Positions 36,201-49,390 of a stretch of 64,000 nucleotides of DNA are shown here, one piece after another. The stretch is from Atherinomorus stipes (taxonomy: Eukaryota > Chordata > Actinopteri > Atheriniformes > Atherinidae): NCBI GenBank assembly GCA_023101725.1, contig JALJCO010012876.1, forward strand, positions 310,001-374,000, written 5' to 3'. Under the pieces are notes generated by a model. That model was not told the origin of the DNA and ran no database searches. It worked only from the letters and a program-made list of their open reading frames with translations. Every line of letters starts with the position of its first letter. Positions within the stretch are counted from its first letter, which is position 1. The position numbers and the translations under genes were made by a program.

Positions 36201-39200
36201 CTTGGCGACAGCCTGATGTGTTTATTTCCATCAATGCAACCTCTCTGCTTGAGAGGAACTCTCCTCTTCCCAAAAAACACAAGAATCAGAGCTAAAAATA
36301 GCTTTCTAAGGATAAATGATCTGGAACAGTCTTGAGAACAGCTGCATTGGAAGCATTAAAGTGGCATTCATTAATGTGATGGTGGCAAAGATTGTTTCTT
36401 ATCCCTAAACATGGTTATCTGCTATCACAGTTGTATTGCCTGGACAATAAAAGTGTAAAGGAAACACTTAAGATTTGCTCTGATGTGGAACCCATTCTTA
36501 CAAGTCAAATTTGAGGGAATTATGGTGCTTTTAGTTCAGAAATATGCAATGTCTCCTGTTATTTGTTGGATCACAGTATTAGTTTAAAGAACACCCTTAT
36601 AGGTTTTATATAAAAGGTATGGACAAACCACTTTTAAGGTGGGATGGATTGGAGGACTTGTTAGCTTGAGCAGATATCAGCCGGAGGCTCTCTGTATTGC
36701 TGAGGCTGCAGACTCACACAAGCTGTGGTCACAGTGGGGCTCTTTCAGGCCTGCAGATGTGGCCAAAATATCACAACAAGGTATGCATTCATGGTAAAAT
36801 AATGTGCAATGTGATGACATTCAGTTTCACCAATATATGCACGAAAACATATCATGAAAAATACATGGTGCAAGGAAAGCAACCACTGAGTTTACACACA
36901 GAGGTCTTATAGGGAGATTTTTGTCTGTCTGGGCCAAAGATATTCACTTTAAGTCTGTTTAGACCCACACAGTCTGTGCTTTCCATAAACCACTATACTG
37001 TATGATATTCAGTTTGATTTGTGCTTGGTTTTCCAATTCAGAAGGAATTTACTACAATCTATGTCCCTAAAATACAATTCAGTGATTTGAAAATGATTTA
37101 AAAACAGTGAAAGTTGAAGAGCATATCCAGGGGGAATGTTTCTCTGTGCGGGTCCAGAGGTTTGTGGGTGTGCATGGAAGTTACTTGATGAGCGTTTATG
37201 GTAAGCAGTTAATATAATATCAAGAGCTTAGAGCAGTGAATGTCTCCAAAGGCTGGACAAGGGTTCCTTAAAGTAGCAGCAGAAATGAAGTCAAAATAAG
37301 ATTCTCATGCGTCATATCAAATCATGGTGAATATTTTGCTTTGTGTGTTTTGGATTGTGTTCATCCAAACAAGACATCTTTAAGGGAGGAATTAAGTAAC
37401 ATTCAACCATGTCCACATCAAAATATTTACATTTTAGTGATGGGTGTGTAAGTTTGGGTTTGAACGGATGTGCTGCCCTGAGTTTGACTGATGGGAAACG
37501 TAATTCTATCACTGCACACTGCTGGTGTTTTCACTGACCTCCTTATATCTTTTTGATTTCTTCTTTTTGCCAATATCTTTCTGGTTGTCTAACCCATTGC
37601 CATTCAGCTGCTAATACATACACACAAACACAATATCAACATGCTCACAGCAAGTGGAAATAAAGGCTGTGTGTAGAGGAGACGGGGAGGTTACTTTTAA
37701 AGTCTACTGATGACTAATGCTCCCTCTTTAAGCGTGACATCTAAGAGTGTTTCACATCTAAGCTATAATTACCTGCACAAATATGTGGGAAAAAAAAAAA
37801 CTGCAAGGCAAAACGTATCAGGCTGATCATCTGGCCCCGTTGGCTGGCAGACGGCAGTTCCACTGTTACACTAATGACTTAATAGGTCCCTTAATGACCA
37901 AATAGCCCACTGCCATCCAGAAGCACTTAGACAATTATGCTCTGGCCGGAGCTCTGCAGGCTGACAGTGAGATGGAGTGAAGTACTGTGCACTTGTCAGG
38001 AAAATAAATTACAATAAATGTTTGGTTTGATTCATATTTTAAGAGAAAGTTTCAGTGGAGTTCAACTGCAGGAAGCAGACAAAAGTAAATTGGAAAATAC
38101 TATGCAGCTACAAGAAAGGTTTAGTTGAAAGTAAGTCGCCTTATTTTAGAATTTCCCTTAATGGAAAAAAAAATCACTTCCTCTAGTTTAACTAAGATAA
38201 AAGTAATGCGTGGAAAGTGAGAACACCCAAAAAGTAATCACATATCCAGGGATTGCTTTTTTTAAAATTCTGTAAAACTTGCACCTTAACAATCTTGCAT
38301 GAATCAATGTCAGTCTCACCAAGAAACCAGTAAACCCTGTGCACGTCTATAAACGCTCAGCGGTGTCTCTATTCATGGAATCCAACTGAGTTCATGTCCC
38401 CTCTTACTAGGAGTACCTGAGAGATGTGAGGTAATGAGCCCACCACATTGTCACTAAGCTGAGTGCTGCTAAGGCTGCGCTTCCATGCTTTAAGTACATT
38501 GTGCCAAATCCTTCCCACCGTCCTCCACCCACAGAGAAAACAAGCATTTTTTTACTGCTTAAATTTTAACGACCTTAATTCATCTTCACTCTCTACTCTT
38601 CTTCTTTTTTAACAAAGTTGCTGAGTACACTTACAGCAGCAGGTTTTCTATATAATCATTTTGTCAATTTAACTGTGGAAACTGCACTAAAATGAAGGGT
38701 GGTTGAGTTTCTACTCCTGCAGGCAGGTTGTCTCAATTATGTTAATTTATGACATACAGCATTTGCTCATCACAACAAGGGAGACTGCATAAAATTATAC
38801 AGGGTTATAGGATGCTTTCTATGGGAAGGGCAGGTAGTTTCCAGGATGGCTGAGGTTAACTTCAGGTTGTCTGGGCCAGAGGCTGATTGATCACAGACAA
38901 GAATGTGACCGACTGATTTCCTCAGAGACCCACTTGGCCCCTCTGGAATGCTGTTTTTCATTTGGGACATCAGTGTGTTAAAACCTTTGTTTAACCAGTT
39001 GTTTTACCGACCTTTGGAATGGGGTTTACATGTAACACAGCAACCAGTGAAGTAGACTGTAAACACACAAACAGCATTTTGCTAAGCCTTGTCCGTGGTG
39101 GAGTGAGATAAAGTAGGATACAGTGCTATGCTAGTTATCTTCAAGTACTGAAGAGCCATAAGATTTTGTATTAAGGTTTTATTCATACTGTATTTACCCA

Positions 39201-39409
39201 CATATTCCCATAACAAAATGCTAATTAAACGGCTGGAAATAAATCTAACTAACCAAACATTATTTCTTAACTGACCATTTGATACCATATAGCTAATGCT
39301 GCATGCTAATAATATGTGATGAATTATCAGGTAGTCATCCACTTTTATCTGCGACCTTAACAAATACACTTAAACAACTTCATGAGTATGTTAAATATAA
39401 TGTTAAAAC
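33297..39409. other. TIKI intron 2, first segment; no further exon seen
   Basis: It begins with donor GTAAGA directly after exon 2. I looked for the expected next exon (motifs like FALNQTLLQ and HYNCGD) and saw none in any frame. AT-rich, with no transposon termini recognised. Confidence 0.5.
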
Positions 39410-40605
39410 TAGAGCTGTCAGTTTAATGCATTAATTAGATTAATTAATTACACTGTAAATTAATGCATTAAAAAAAATAATCGCGATTAATTCAGAGTAC
39501 CAATTCAATACACAAGCATTTTACATTTGACCCATTGAATGACCCGGGCAGAGGGTGGCAGTAATGCACCTAAAGCTGTTTGCCAAAAGCCAATTAATAC
39601 CAGAAGAAGAAGAAGAAGAAGAAGAACACGTGTCAATGGCCGTTTCTCAATCTGCGTACTTGTGCGTACGTGCGGGCTCGTGGGCTCGTGGACTCGTGAA
39701 ACGTCATCACCCGCGGTCCCAGTCATGTTCCATTAAAAAGTTTGCTTCTAGGCAAGTTCACTGGAAATCCCCGGATGAAAACTTTCTCCGCCTATTTTAC
39801 CGAGCATGCATCAGAGGAGGCTCGTGCGTACTTGGCCAGATATAAAATCCCAGCATGCACCTGCACACACGCAGCGTTTGGCAGCATCCTCTTCCCTCCT
39901 CCGCCTCCAAAAGCCAAACCTGAGCGATCATTTCTATTCTTTACTGTTCTTGGCCTTTTATCTGCAGCTCTTCCTCCCGCTTTCCTCTCACAGCTGTTTT
40001 TGATCATTTAATTATGACCTGATTGTCCGTTTGCATAAATGTGCTTACGGATTGGAAATAAATTTCATTTGCACGTTGGGAAAAAAAACCCCAAAATATC
40101 CACCAGTATAATTGTATCCAGTATAATTGTTTTGGAGCAGTTATTTTTATTGTTTTTATTTGTTTCAGTAACATTACTACATCTCCACAACAATAAATAA
40201 CAAACAGCTGTAGAATAATACAGTATTATTTTCATGTTGACAGGCAGCCCCAAGACGACCTTGCTGCACACCGTTGGTGGTGATGTCACAAGTTTGCGTT
40301 GTCCCAATCCATCAAGTGGGCGGAGTCCGTGCTTGTGAACTCCACAAGTGCAGACTTCCAGTACGTACCCACAAGTCTGTACTCACAAGTACACGAGTAT
40401 GTAGTACACACACTAGGAATTGAGAAACGGCCATAGGCTGTGTTGGAGCAGGGTTGCATGGAAAACTTAAAGGACTGCAGCCCTTGAGGACCATTGTTTC
40501 CCACGACCGCTTTAGCAGATATGAGCTTAAAATGCAATTAATTAGATTAATTAATTAAAATTCCTGTAATTAATTAGATTTTTTTTCACTCACCTGACAG
40601 CCTTA
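39410..40605. mobile_element. hAT-like non-autonomous element, interrupted by another MITE
   Basis: Left terminus TAGAGCTGTCAG and right terminus CTGACAGCCTTA are inverted copies (10 of 12 bases). Both ends are followed inward by TTAATTAGATTAATTAATTA-type sequence, as in teleost hAT MITEs that begin TAGRGCTGTCA. A GAA repeat (39603-39626) is internal. No convincing 8-bp target duplication is visible, so the superfamily is by resemblance. A second element occupies 39636-40434. Confidence 0.6.
39636..40434. mobile_element. MITE with perfect 16-bp termini nested in the hAT-like element
   Basis: The termini are perfect inverted copies: ATGGCCGTTTCTCAAT at 39636-39651 and its complement at 40419-40434. 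Subterminal regions carry repeated GTACTTGTG/CACAAGTAC motifs. GC content is higher than the surroundings and no transposase frame is visible. It sits inside the element at 39410-40605 and so inserted later. Confidence 0.72.
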
Positions 40606-40940
40606 TTGATACAATGTTAATATAACGTTGATGTACGCATTAACTTGTGGTAGGCCTGCGCAACATGCCAACTACAAGCCAGTGTCAATGCCAGCCATGT
40701 CTGTTGTAGTATGGGCTCAGTTACAGCACATTATAGAAACACTGATGCTGTAATACATACATGTTATTGTATTTTTATTATCATTATTATACGTATATTT
40801 CTCTTACTACAACAAAAATTATTGATTCTACACGAAAGACCAAGGACCAAGTTTAAAGGGTTGCTTTGACTAGAAGTCTGTGTAAAGTCTGTTTGAACAA
40901 TGTTATACACATTTCAGATGGAAAAACTTCATGTAGCTGC

Positions 40941-41122
40941 ACGTTGGTGTGGTGGTTAACAACGTGGCCTCACAGTAAGAAAGACGCTAGTTCAAACCCC
41001 GTCCGGGTAGGGTGCATGTTCTCCCCATGAATGTGTGGGCTCTGTCCAGATACTCTGGCTTCCTCCCTCCAAAGACATCCATGTTAAATTGGTCACTCTA
41101 AATTTTCCCTGGGAGTGAATGT
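40941..41122 (+). mobile_element. tRNA-derived SINE fragment
   Basis: An A-box-like GTGGTGGTTAAC and a B box GTTCAAACC (near 40991) precede a body with GCATGTTCTCCCC and CTGGCTTCCTCC, and CCAAAGACATCCATGTTAAA then TTGGTCACTCTAAATTTTCC. This body is a widespread teleost repeat in my recollection. No poly(A) tail or target duplication could be placed, so ends are approximate. Confidence 0.55.
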
Positions 41123-41660
41123 ACATCTTTAAAAAACTACACAAGTTAATAAAAAGTATGACATCTAGTCATTTCTGATTTGTAACATGGAAAACATAAT
41201 GTGTAACACATGCCTGTTGCTGGCATTTTCTTGCTGAAAGTAAACCTCATTTGCCACTGTGCCTCTAAATCACTAAAACATGAAAATGACAAAAAAATGT
41301 ACTATTAAACAAAAAGAATCCAAAGTGGTCTTTTTTAAATAGATGCAATAGAGTTTTTTTCTACACCGCAAAACGTTACTACTTATTTATATAGCATTAA
41401 AAATTTAACGTCATTGTTTGAAGGAAGTAAACTGGAATGTGTGGTGGCACCAGAGGTATATGTTATATACTGTATATGGCAGTATAGCCTATGTTGCAAT
41501 GCTTCCTACCACAGCCACAGTGGAAGAAGTAATGCAACAAATACTGCAATGGACATACACAAGCAGAAAAAGAAGAGAAACCTCTCATAGAAGAGTCACT
41601 TTTAACTCAGAGATGTCATGTAAGTTTATAGTTCGCTGGCTCAGCTCAAAAATAGTTTAA

Positions 41661-42443
41661 AGGTGCCATGATATCAAATTTCACTTTTCTGGGGTTTTGG
41701 GTGTATAATATGATCCGTTGTGCACTGATGAAGCCATGTGAATGTCCAGAGTGAGTATCAAAGTTCCTGTTTATGGTCTGTCAGCTTTGTCTCTCTGTTC
41801 AGAAACGGTTAAATCAGACAGCAGGCTATCATTCTACGTAGTTCTATCATTCTACGTAATTTAATTGCTCCAATAAGAGCACACTATCAAGTAAACAGCC
41901 TCCCCCCTCTTCTCTCCTAACGGTCTATGCACCCCCTCCGCTTCCCCCCCCCCCCCTCCCTATCTGATTAGCTGCATGTGTGTAGCTGAGTAGTAACGTC
42001 TATGCAGTCAGGTCTGGGTTTTCAAACAAATGGATTTAAAAGAAAACTTCTGCAGCAACACTGAGGAAGGCGACCACAACCTTGTCATTACCTGTAAGTT
42101 TATTTATTTTCTAAATGCTGCCTTGTCTGATAAACATAGCTCATTTTCTGCTGCACATGTTGCTAGCAGTTAGCCTTTAGCAAACTCCAACCGCAGCTTG
42201 ACCTACTTTCTCTAAATAAGGTCATAGCTAAATAAGTTGTAGCCAATCAAAATGAAGTCAGCTTGGTGTCCGGATAAAGCTGCATATCATTACTGCATCC
42301 AAGTCTTTTACTGAGGAAGTGAGGTCTGGCGTTTCAAAACAATACCCCGCTGTAAAAAAAATGCTGTTTTTTTCTTTGGAGTATTTACATATGCAGCAAT
42401 GCCAACAACATGAACTAGTTTTTACTGCTATGTCATCACTCCT
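41661..42443. mobile_element. TTAA-flanked MITE, 783 bp
   Basis: TTAA at 41657-41660 is followed by AGGTGCCATGATATCAAATT. At the right end, the reverse complement of AGGAGTGATGACATAGCAG abuts TTAA (42444-42447). The termini are imperfect inverted copies (AGGTGCCATGATATC against AGGAGTGATGACATA). The left subterminal TTTTCTGGGGTTTTGGG recalls the 21603 element (TTTTTTGGGGTTTTTG), so the families may be related. It holds a C run at about 41945-41957. Confidence 0.7.
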
Positions 42444-42447
42444 TTAA

Positions 42448-44737
42448 GGATACTCACTTTAATTTTTGACACCTGGAAAACATATTAGCTGTTTTATGTT
42501 TACAATGTCTTCTTCAGAACAAACGACAACTGCCCAAAATAAGCACATATTTTTTTAACCCCCCCCCCCCCCCTTTTTTTCTCTTAATTAACCTATAATC
42601 TATCCACAGATCATTTACTTTCTACTTGGTCTTGCTGATTAATAATTAGAATTAATATTATGTTAGCTTATTTTGTATTGGTGGAAACTCCTTCATGTTA
42701 AATAAAAACCCCAACTGGCATAGGGTATGTTATTATTAACTCATGACCATGGATTGTAAAGTTACTGTGTTATCAAGATGTAGACAAATGTCTCCTATAA
42801 GATGTCTGGATGTCTACTTTTATGATGCCATACCAGCCTTAGCCAGTTCTACCTTTGCCTCTCCATACATATGCCACATTAGTACTTTTTAAAAATTTTC
42901 TTTTGTCTTACTGGGAAATATTTTGATGATATTTAAGGTTTTTGTGATTTGTATTAAATCATAGTGTATTAAATCATTAGTCTACCTTCAAGATTTAGAT
43001 TGAGTCTAGGAGTTTATTTTATCCCTGAGTCGGCAACCTCTTAGAAATACTTTGTATGAATGTGTGTGGAGCATGAAACCGTAACACCTGACAGCAAACT
43101 AACCAGAATGTGCTGTATCTTCATCAGCCAGGGTGAATACGGAAAAAAGATTGCCAAGGCATGCAATTTTCCATGTTGGGTGCGTACTGGTCCGTGATGA
43201 ACTCAGTTTCCTGGTGAGCCTGTGACATCAACATACCACTCACACCTCTCACTAACTGGCCATCAACCACAAATATAGAGAACAACCGCATGCATGTCTG
43301 TGTTGAGTTCCAAACTTTGTGGGGATTATGTAGGTTTAGCAGAGCCCTCTCAATGAACCCGGTTTTAATGTGACCTATGCTTCTCTTCTGCCCCCCTCTG
43401 CTGTGTTCCCATTGTGCACAAGCCAGTGGAGCACTTTATCTCCTCTCACACCCTGCCCCTGTACCACTCACCTCTCTACCCCCTTTTCTCAAAACAATAC
43501 AAGGTCAAGCTCATTTTTACCCCCACACCATTTTACTCAGGTTATCCTGCAAGTCAAATAATCATGTTTAAGTGATAAATTTTGTGTTTATTTTTGCCAG
43601 AATTGTGAGGAAGCCTGTGTTTAATGTTTTGGTGATACATTATCACACATGATTTATTAATTTTTGGACTTTCAGGTGATGAAAACACTGAAATTACCGT
43701 AGAGAACGACTTGTTCAGAGTAAAGCTAACATTTTCATGTTGCCTATCGATCTTCACAGAAACTCTGACATTTTTAAGTAATTTGATCCTTGTTCAGAAA
43801 CATAAAAGACCTCATGGCAGTGTCTCTCTCTGACCAAAGTGAAAACTTCAGGTTGGGAACTCTTCAAACAAAGCTCCACTCGTAAACTTTATTATGGAGC
43901 ACATACAGTAAATCATCTTGTGTTATCTCTCCCAAAACAAGCGGGCATAGTTACTCCCTCTGCACACCTCTTCTTAAAGAGAACGTCTTAGCCGAAGCTG
44001 GAGTGTGAAGGATTGGTGGGTGAAAAGCCAAGCAACGAGGGAGAGCAATGGTTGGACAGACCGGCAGACAGCCAGGAAGGCAAGACAAGGCATCAGGTAG
44101 GGGAGACAATGAGGCAGGGAAGCAGGGGGAAGGCTACAGTACTATTAACAAGACATCAAATGTTCTGGTAAAAGTACAAACAACATTCTGCAGGGATAGA
44201 TTGCCTTAGCGATAGCAGACAGCACAAACACAGACCTTGACAGGTCAAACTGAGCTGAACTTGAAAAATGTTAGCTCCCATCCAAACATTCACCCTCCCA
44301 TTACAGAGCTCTTCGTAGTCCCCCACCTCGAAACTGCTGCCAAGTCCCATCCTGTAACATTTACTATAACAGTAGGTTCAAAACTGCGATGATTCTGCTC
44401 TCATTCCAAACATTTAGAAATCTAGTGGTGGAAGCATTGTGATGCATTTATTAGGCTGTTTTTTCAAACACTTTACTAGTTAGAGGAACATGTGTTTGAA
44501 ACAGGCTTCATGTTACTAAGGCCATAAACAAAAATCTTTCAACCTGATCAACATCTTTATTTTATAGCTGTTTGACCGCAGAAGCTCTTAAGATTATAAG
44601 CATTTCTGCCCTTGTTTCACCTTAATATTAAGAGTTCACATATATTTGTCTAACTTTAGAGGGAGTTGGTTGGCCTTGCACTTGCCCTCTGGATGACCCT
44701 GTTGCTTTGGCTGAGACCCAGTAGCAACCCCCCCCCC

Positions 44738-44811
<74 letters not shown>

Positions 44812-47308
44812 TTGCAGTTAAACATGACATTTTCATTTCCTGATAATGACACAGCGCTAAGTCTATTAGTCTTTGCATATTTGGTTTTATCAAGATAGGA
44901 GGTTTACAAAACACATGGATTAACAAAGGCTATTTCTAGTGTTTTTATGCATGGAGGTGCAACATCAGGACAATTATGAAAGTTTAAAGTCTCAATGCCC
45001 AAACTGTTTATTTTCACTTTTGTGAAAATCCCTGTCCACAAGTAGGAAGATGATGATAATAACAAGATTATTCATGAAAATAAAGAAAAAAATCAAAAAG
45101 AAAAAGGTACAACTTGCAGTCCCAATTTTGCAATGTTGCTTCGCCAATCCTTAAAGAAAGGATCAAACAAAGAGAGTGTGGGAAGCAAAAAAAATTTAAA
45201 GAACACAATTATAGGGAACAGAGAGAAGACGCTCCTGTGGGCCTCAAGCAAAAGTAGAAACAGAGAAGATTATTTGATTTGGTGGGAATGGAGAGAGCAA
45301 TGGCAACAATAACACAGGAAAACTTTCACTTTCTCCTCTCAACACTTTCCTCCGTGCCAAAATAGAAGATGACAGTAAAGAACAGGATTCTGCTGCAAAG
45401 GTTTTCTCCCTTCTTTAGGCCCCCCCTTTCACATCACGGTCAATTTCACCTGTCATTCACAAGTGCAATTTTTTCCAGAACACTTCTTCTACCTTTCCCA
45501 AGGCATGCACTCTCTTGGCATCACTGGAACTGTTTAAGTATAATATTAAACATATGGTAAAGTTTATGTAACGTAAATGAGATGAGAAATCAAATTTTCG
45601 TCAGGAACCATAGCAGATCTGTGGTCTCTGAGGGGTGTCATTGTTTGGGGACATCCTACAGTAAATGATTGGAAGCTGTAATTACAGCCGCAAACTGAGT
45701 TGGATAAGTGGAAGAAGCCAAACGAGAGGGAGCATTCGAGGAAAGGTCCGGGGGGAGGAAAATTTAGGATGTGAAGGGAAAGAAGGTTTGAGAGAGGGGC
45801 TCTCAGTGGGTGGTTCTTTTTCATTTTTCTTCCTCATGCTGTCTTGTGGGTGTGCTTCATGTGACCATGTGTAATTGGCCTGTGGTCACACCGGAGTTGT
45901 GCAAACAGATTAGTAGGGAAACATGTCAGCCCGAGGGACTGCAGAGGTGAATGTGTGTGTTGTGTGATTCACAGATGTGGGATTGTGTGGGAAATGGTTT
46001 GATGGAGTAAGGCCTATATTAATGGTGAACAGGTGGGGCAGTTGACTTTGTCACTGACAAATTTGTTGTCGTGGGCACTTGAGGAATAGAACAGCAGTGG
46101 AGCTGCATTCATGCACACTTTCATATTTATACTTTATTTAAAACTTACATCTACCCAGCCTTCAGTACTTCAGTGTTTATGCTCAAGTGCCAGAGGTTCA
46201 GTTTAAGGTTTAGTTAAAGGACAGCTGATGACTCAAATCTTGTTTCATTACATTTTTATGGCAGACACGAGCTAGTTCTAAAGCCTCGTACATTAAAAGA
46301 CATCAGGTTGTAGGAGTATTTATCTTTTCTTTATGAGATAATCCAGTTTGCACATTTTTTTAAACATTTTTTTTAACATAATCAGAATTCTTTTTTCTCA
46401 GAATTTTTATTTTTTTTCTTCAGTGGCCCTAATTCTCTTCCGTATGAAAACTTAACTTTTTTTTTTCCTTTTTTTTTTTTTAGTGAGCAAACTAAAACTA
46501 AAGATATATTTGAAGGCTGTTGGTCAGGGAGTAGTGTGGTCATCCTTCAGCCAGAAGGCTACTGGTTTGATCCTTACAATACGAGTAACTTGCTGATCCC
46601 CACATTTCCCTAGTTTTTTCTCTCTCTCATAAGTCATTTGAACAGAAGTGATTTAATGAATGTACAGTATTATATTATATTTAATGTCTTCAAAGGTTCT
46701 TTAAAGGTCAGGAAAAAAGCTTTTTTAAAAACTTTTTGATCATAAGAAAAAGTGTATAATTTCAGATTTAACACAACACCGTTAAACTTATGATGTGACA
46801 AAAACACACGTTTCATGTAAGAGTATATAAATCTTTAACATCAGTTCATGTTGTAGATTCTGCAGTTACTTTTTATGTTGGCCTATTGTGGCAAAGTTGT
46901 GGAAAAAGCCTTTAATATCATTATCTTTGTTTTGTGCAATGCTCCTGCTTCTGTTCTTAACCACTGCTCCACATATCTTCCAAATGTCCACACTTTTCTC
47001 CTGTTTTCTTTCATTCTTCATGGTTTCCAGACTTTATGGTTTTTGTTGAGGTAATTTCTGTCTGAAATATTATATGACCTCAGACAAACTGCAAAAACTG
47101 CTTTTTCTCCGTTTTTCAGTTACCAGAATGACAATTTCCAATCATATATTTCTCAAAATAGGACACTGGGAGCTTTCTGAAAAATTCTAAAGTTTTTAAC
47201 TTCAAACAGTTTTTTTCAACACAAGATTACAAGTAGTGAATATTGTTAAGGCTATGCTAAACCGAAGACCCCTTGACTGTTTAACAGGTAGAATAGACAT
47301 AATAGACA
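42448..47308. other. TIKI intron 2, middle segment; no exon seen
   Basis: Non-coding apart from repeats listed separately. A C run is at about 42559-42573. Around 46519-46610 a tRNA-like piece (B-box-like TGGTTTGATCC) may be an old SINE head. Confidence 0.4.
44728..44808. repeat. Compound C-run and (CA)n microsatellite
   Basis: About 27 C residues run straight into about 27 CA units. Such compound tracts are prone to length variation and to assembly error. Confidence 0.92.
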
Positions 47309-47521
47309 TACAGCTGTGTGAAAAAGCTTTTGCTCCCTTCCTGATTTCTTACTTTTTTGCATGTTTGTCACACTTAAATGTTTCAGATCATCAAACAAAT
47401 TTTAATGTGAGTCAAAAGATAACACAAGTAAACAGAAAATGCAGTTTTTGAATGAAGATTTTTATTAGTGGGGGGGGGGGTCCAAACCTCCATGGCCCTG
47501 TGTGAAATAGTGATTGCCCCC

Positions 47522-48335
47522 CTTTTTTATTTATTTTATTTACCCTTTATTTTACCAGGAAAACCTCATTGAGATTGAAAATCTCTTTTCCAAGAGTGTC
47601 CTGGCCAAGACAGCAGCAGAGAAGTAAAGTTACAAAACAGGCATTCCAAACACAATAAAAATCATAAAACAAGTTTAAAAAAAATGCAACTAAAATAAAT
47701 TACCAATAAATTACTATGCAAAGTCCACAAATCAGGCAAAGCATTTACAGACAGATTCAAATACGTCCAAGTCATCCAGCATTTTCTTAAAAACATCAAA
47801 TGAGACCAAATCACGCAGTTTCAGGTCTTTCTGCAGCTGGTTCCAGGCACACGGCGCTGCATATGAAAAAGCCCTTTTTCCCATTTCAGTTCTCGTCCTC
47901 GGGACTGAAAGTAATAAGAACTCCTGAGAACGAAGACTGTAAGAACCTGAACTCTTCAGCTGGAGAAGAGTTGTCAGGTACGAGGGAAGCAGACCAGTGA
48001 CAGCTTTGTAGATGATAACATACCAGTGTTTCATCCTACGTAAGGACAGTGAGGACCAACCAACACGTTCATACAACAAGCAATGATGAGTCAGTGATCT
48101 GGAGTTAGAGATGAACCTCAAAGCCCCGTGGTAAACAGCATCCAGGGCATGAAGACTCTGAGACGAGGCATGCATGTACAAAACATCTCCATAATCTAAA
48201 ACTGACAAGAAGGTGGCGGCAACCAGACGTTTTTTGGACTCAAATGAAAGACAGGATTTTATCCGAAAATAAAAACCCAGCTTCAGCTTCAGCCTTTTTA
48301 CCAGCTGCTGAATATGTAGATTAAAACATATTGTT
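47522..48335 (-). mobile_element. 5'-truncated LINE: reverse transcriptase C-terminus and 3' UTR
   Basis: On the - strand a frame from about 48335 to 47732 reads through LVKRLKLKLGFYF, ESKKRLVAATFL, SVLDYGDVLYMHASSQ, HHCLLYERVGWSSLSLRR and KAVTGLLPSYL. This is the typical C-terminal region of a reverse transcriptase of the CR1/L2/Rex1-Jockey group in fish. It ends CKCFA-stop, with a 3' UTR (47731-47522) containing CCAGGAAAACCTC and GAGATTGAAAATCTC on the + strand. It lacks the endonuclease and most of the RT domain and lies inside the Tc1 element, which is therefore older. The exact clade is uncertain. Confidence 0.82.
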
Positions 48336-48552
48336 AAAATTGTTGTTAAATTGTTGTTAAAATTAACTGCTTATCTCATCTTTGGAAAGCTGAGTTCAAT
48401 TTCTCTAGCCATACCAAGGCCGGATTACTGCCACACCTGTTCTCTAAATTATGAAATCACTTAAATAGGACCTGCTTGATGAAGTGAAGTAGACCAAAAA
48501 GATCCTCAAAAGCTAGAAATCATGTTGCGATCCAAAAAAAATTCAGGAAAAA

Positions 48553-49390
48553 ATGAGAAACAAAGTAGTTGACATCTATCTGTCTGGAAAAGGATACAAA
48601 GCCATTTCTAAAGCTTTGGGACTCCATGGAAACCACAGTGAGAGCCATTATCCACAAATGGTGAAAACATGGAACAGTGGTGAACCTTCCCAGGAGTGGC
48701 TGGCCGACCAAAATTACCCAAAGAGCACAGCGATGACTCATCCAAGAGGTCACAAAAGACCCCAGAACAACATCCAAGAACTGCAGACCTCACTTGCCTC
48801 AATTAAGAACAGTGTTCATGACTCCACCATAAGAAAGAGACTGGACAAAAATGGCCTGCATGGCAGAGTTCCAAGACCAAAACCACTGCTGAGCAAAAAG
48901 AACATAGAGGCTCGTCTCAGGATGCCAGAAAGCATCTTGATGATCCTCAAGACTTTTGGATAAATTTTCTGTGGACTGACGAGACAAAGGTTGAGTTTTT
49001 GGAAGGTGGAGGTCCCATTACATCTGGTGTAAAAGTAACACGGCACTTCAGAAAAGGAACATCATATCAAAAGTAAAATATGGTGGTTTTAGTGTGATGG
49101 TCTGGGGCTGTTGCTGCTTGAGGACCTGGAAGACTTGCTGTGGTAAATGGAACCATGAATTCTGCTGTCTACCAAAAAATCCTGAAGGAGAATGTCTGAC
49201 CATCTGTTCATGACCTCAAGCTGAAGCTGACTTGGGTTCTACAGCAGGACAATGATCCAATACACACCAGCAAGTCCACTTCTGAATGGCTTAAGATAAA
49301 CAAAATGAAGACTTTGGAGTGGCCAAAATTCCTCCACAGCGCTGTAGAAGACTCACTGCCAGTTATCACAAAAGTTTGATTACAGTTGTT
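48553..49390 (+). pseudogene. Tc1-like transposase remnant
   Basis: The 5' part (48553-48963) encodes helix-turn-helix-like sequence: MRNKVVDIYLSGKGYKAIS, SIKNSVHDSTIRKRLDKNG and LHGRVPRPKPLLSKKNIEAR, ending KTFG-stop. In another frame from about 48957 come the catalytic-core pieces FLWTDETKVEF (first Asp of the DDE triad) and, further on, VLQQDNDPIHTSK (second Asp), with several stops between. The third acid is not intact. The gene is inactivated by frameshifts and stops; no functional product is expected. Confidence 0.85.

Noticed and set aside
35579..36335. Overlapping 98-127 codon frames on both strands
   Set aside because: Neither strand shows a recognisable domain or exon borders; not the missing TIKI exon (no ALNQTLL or HYNCG-like motif).
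44628..44926. Two - strand frames with CV and G repeats
   Set aside because: Products of the (CA)n and C-run tract; no other coding sign.
48520..49046. - strand frames over the Tc1 transposase
   Set aside because: Shadows of the decayed transposase on the + strand.
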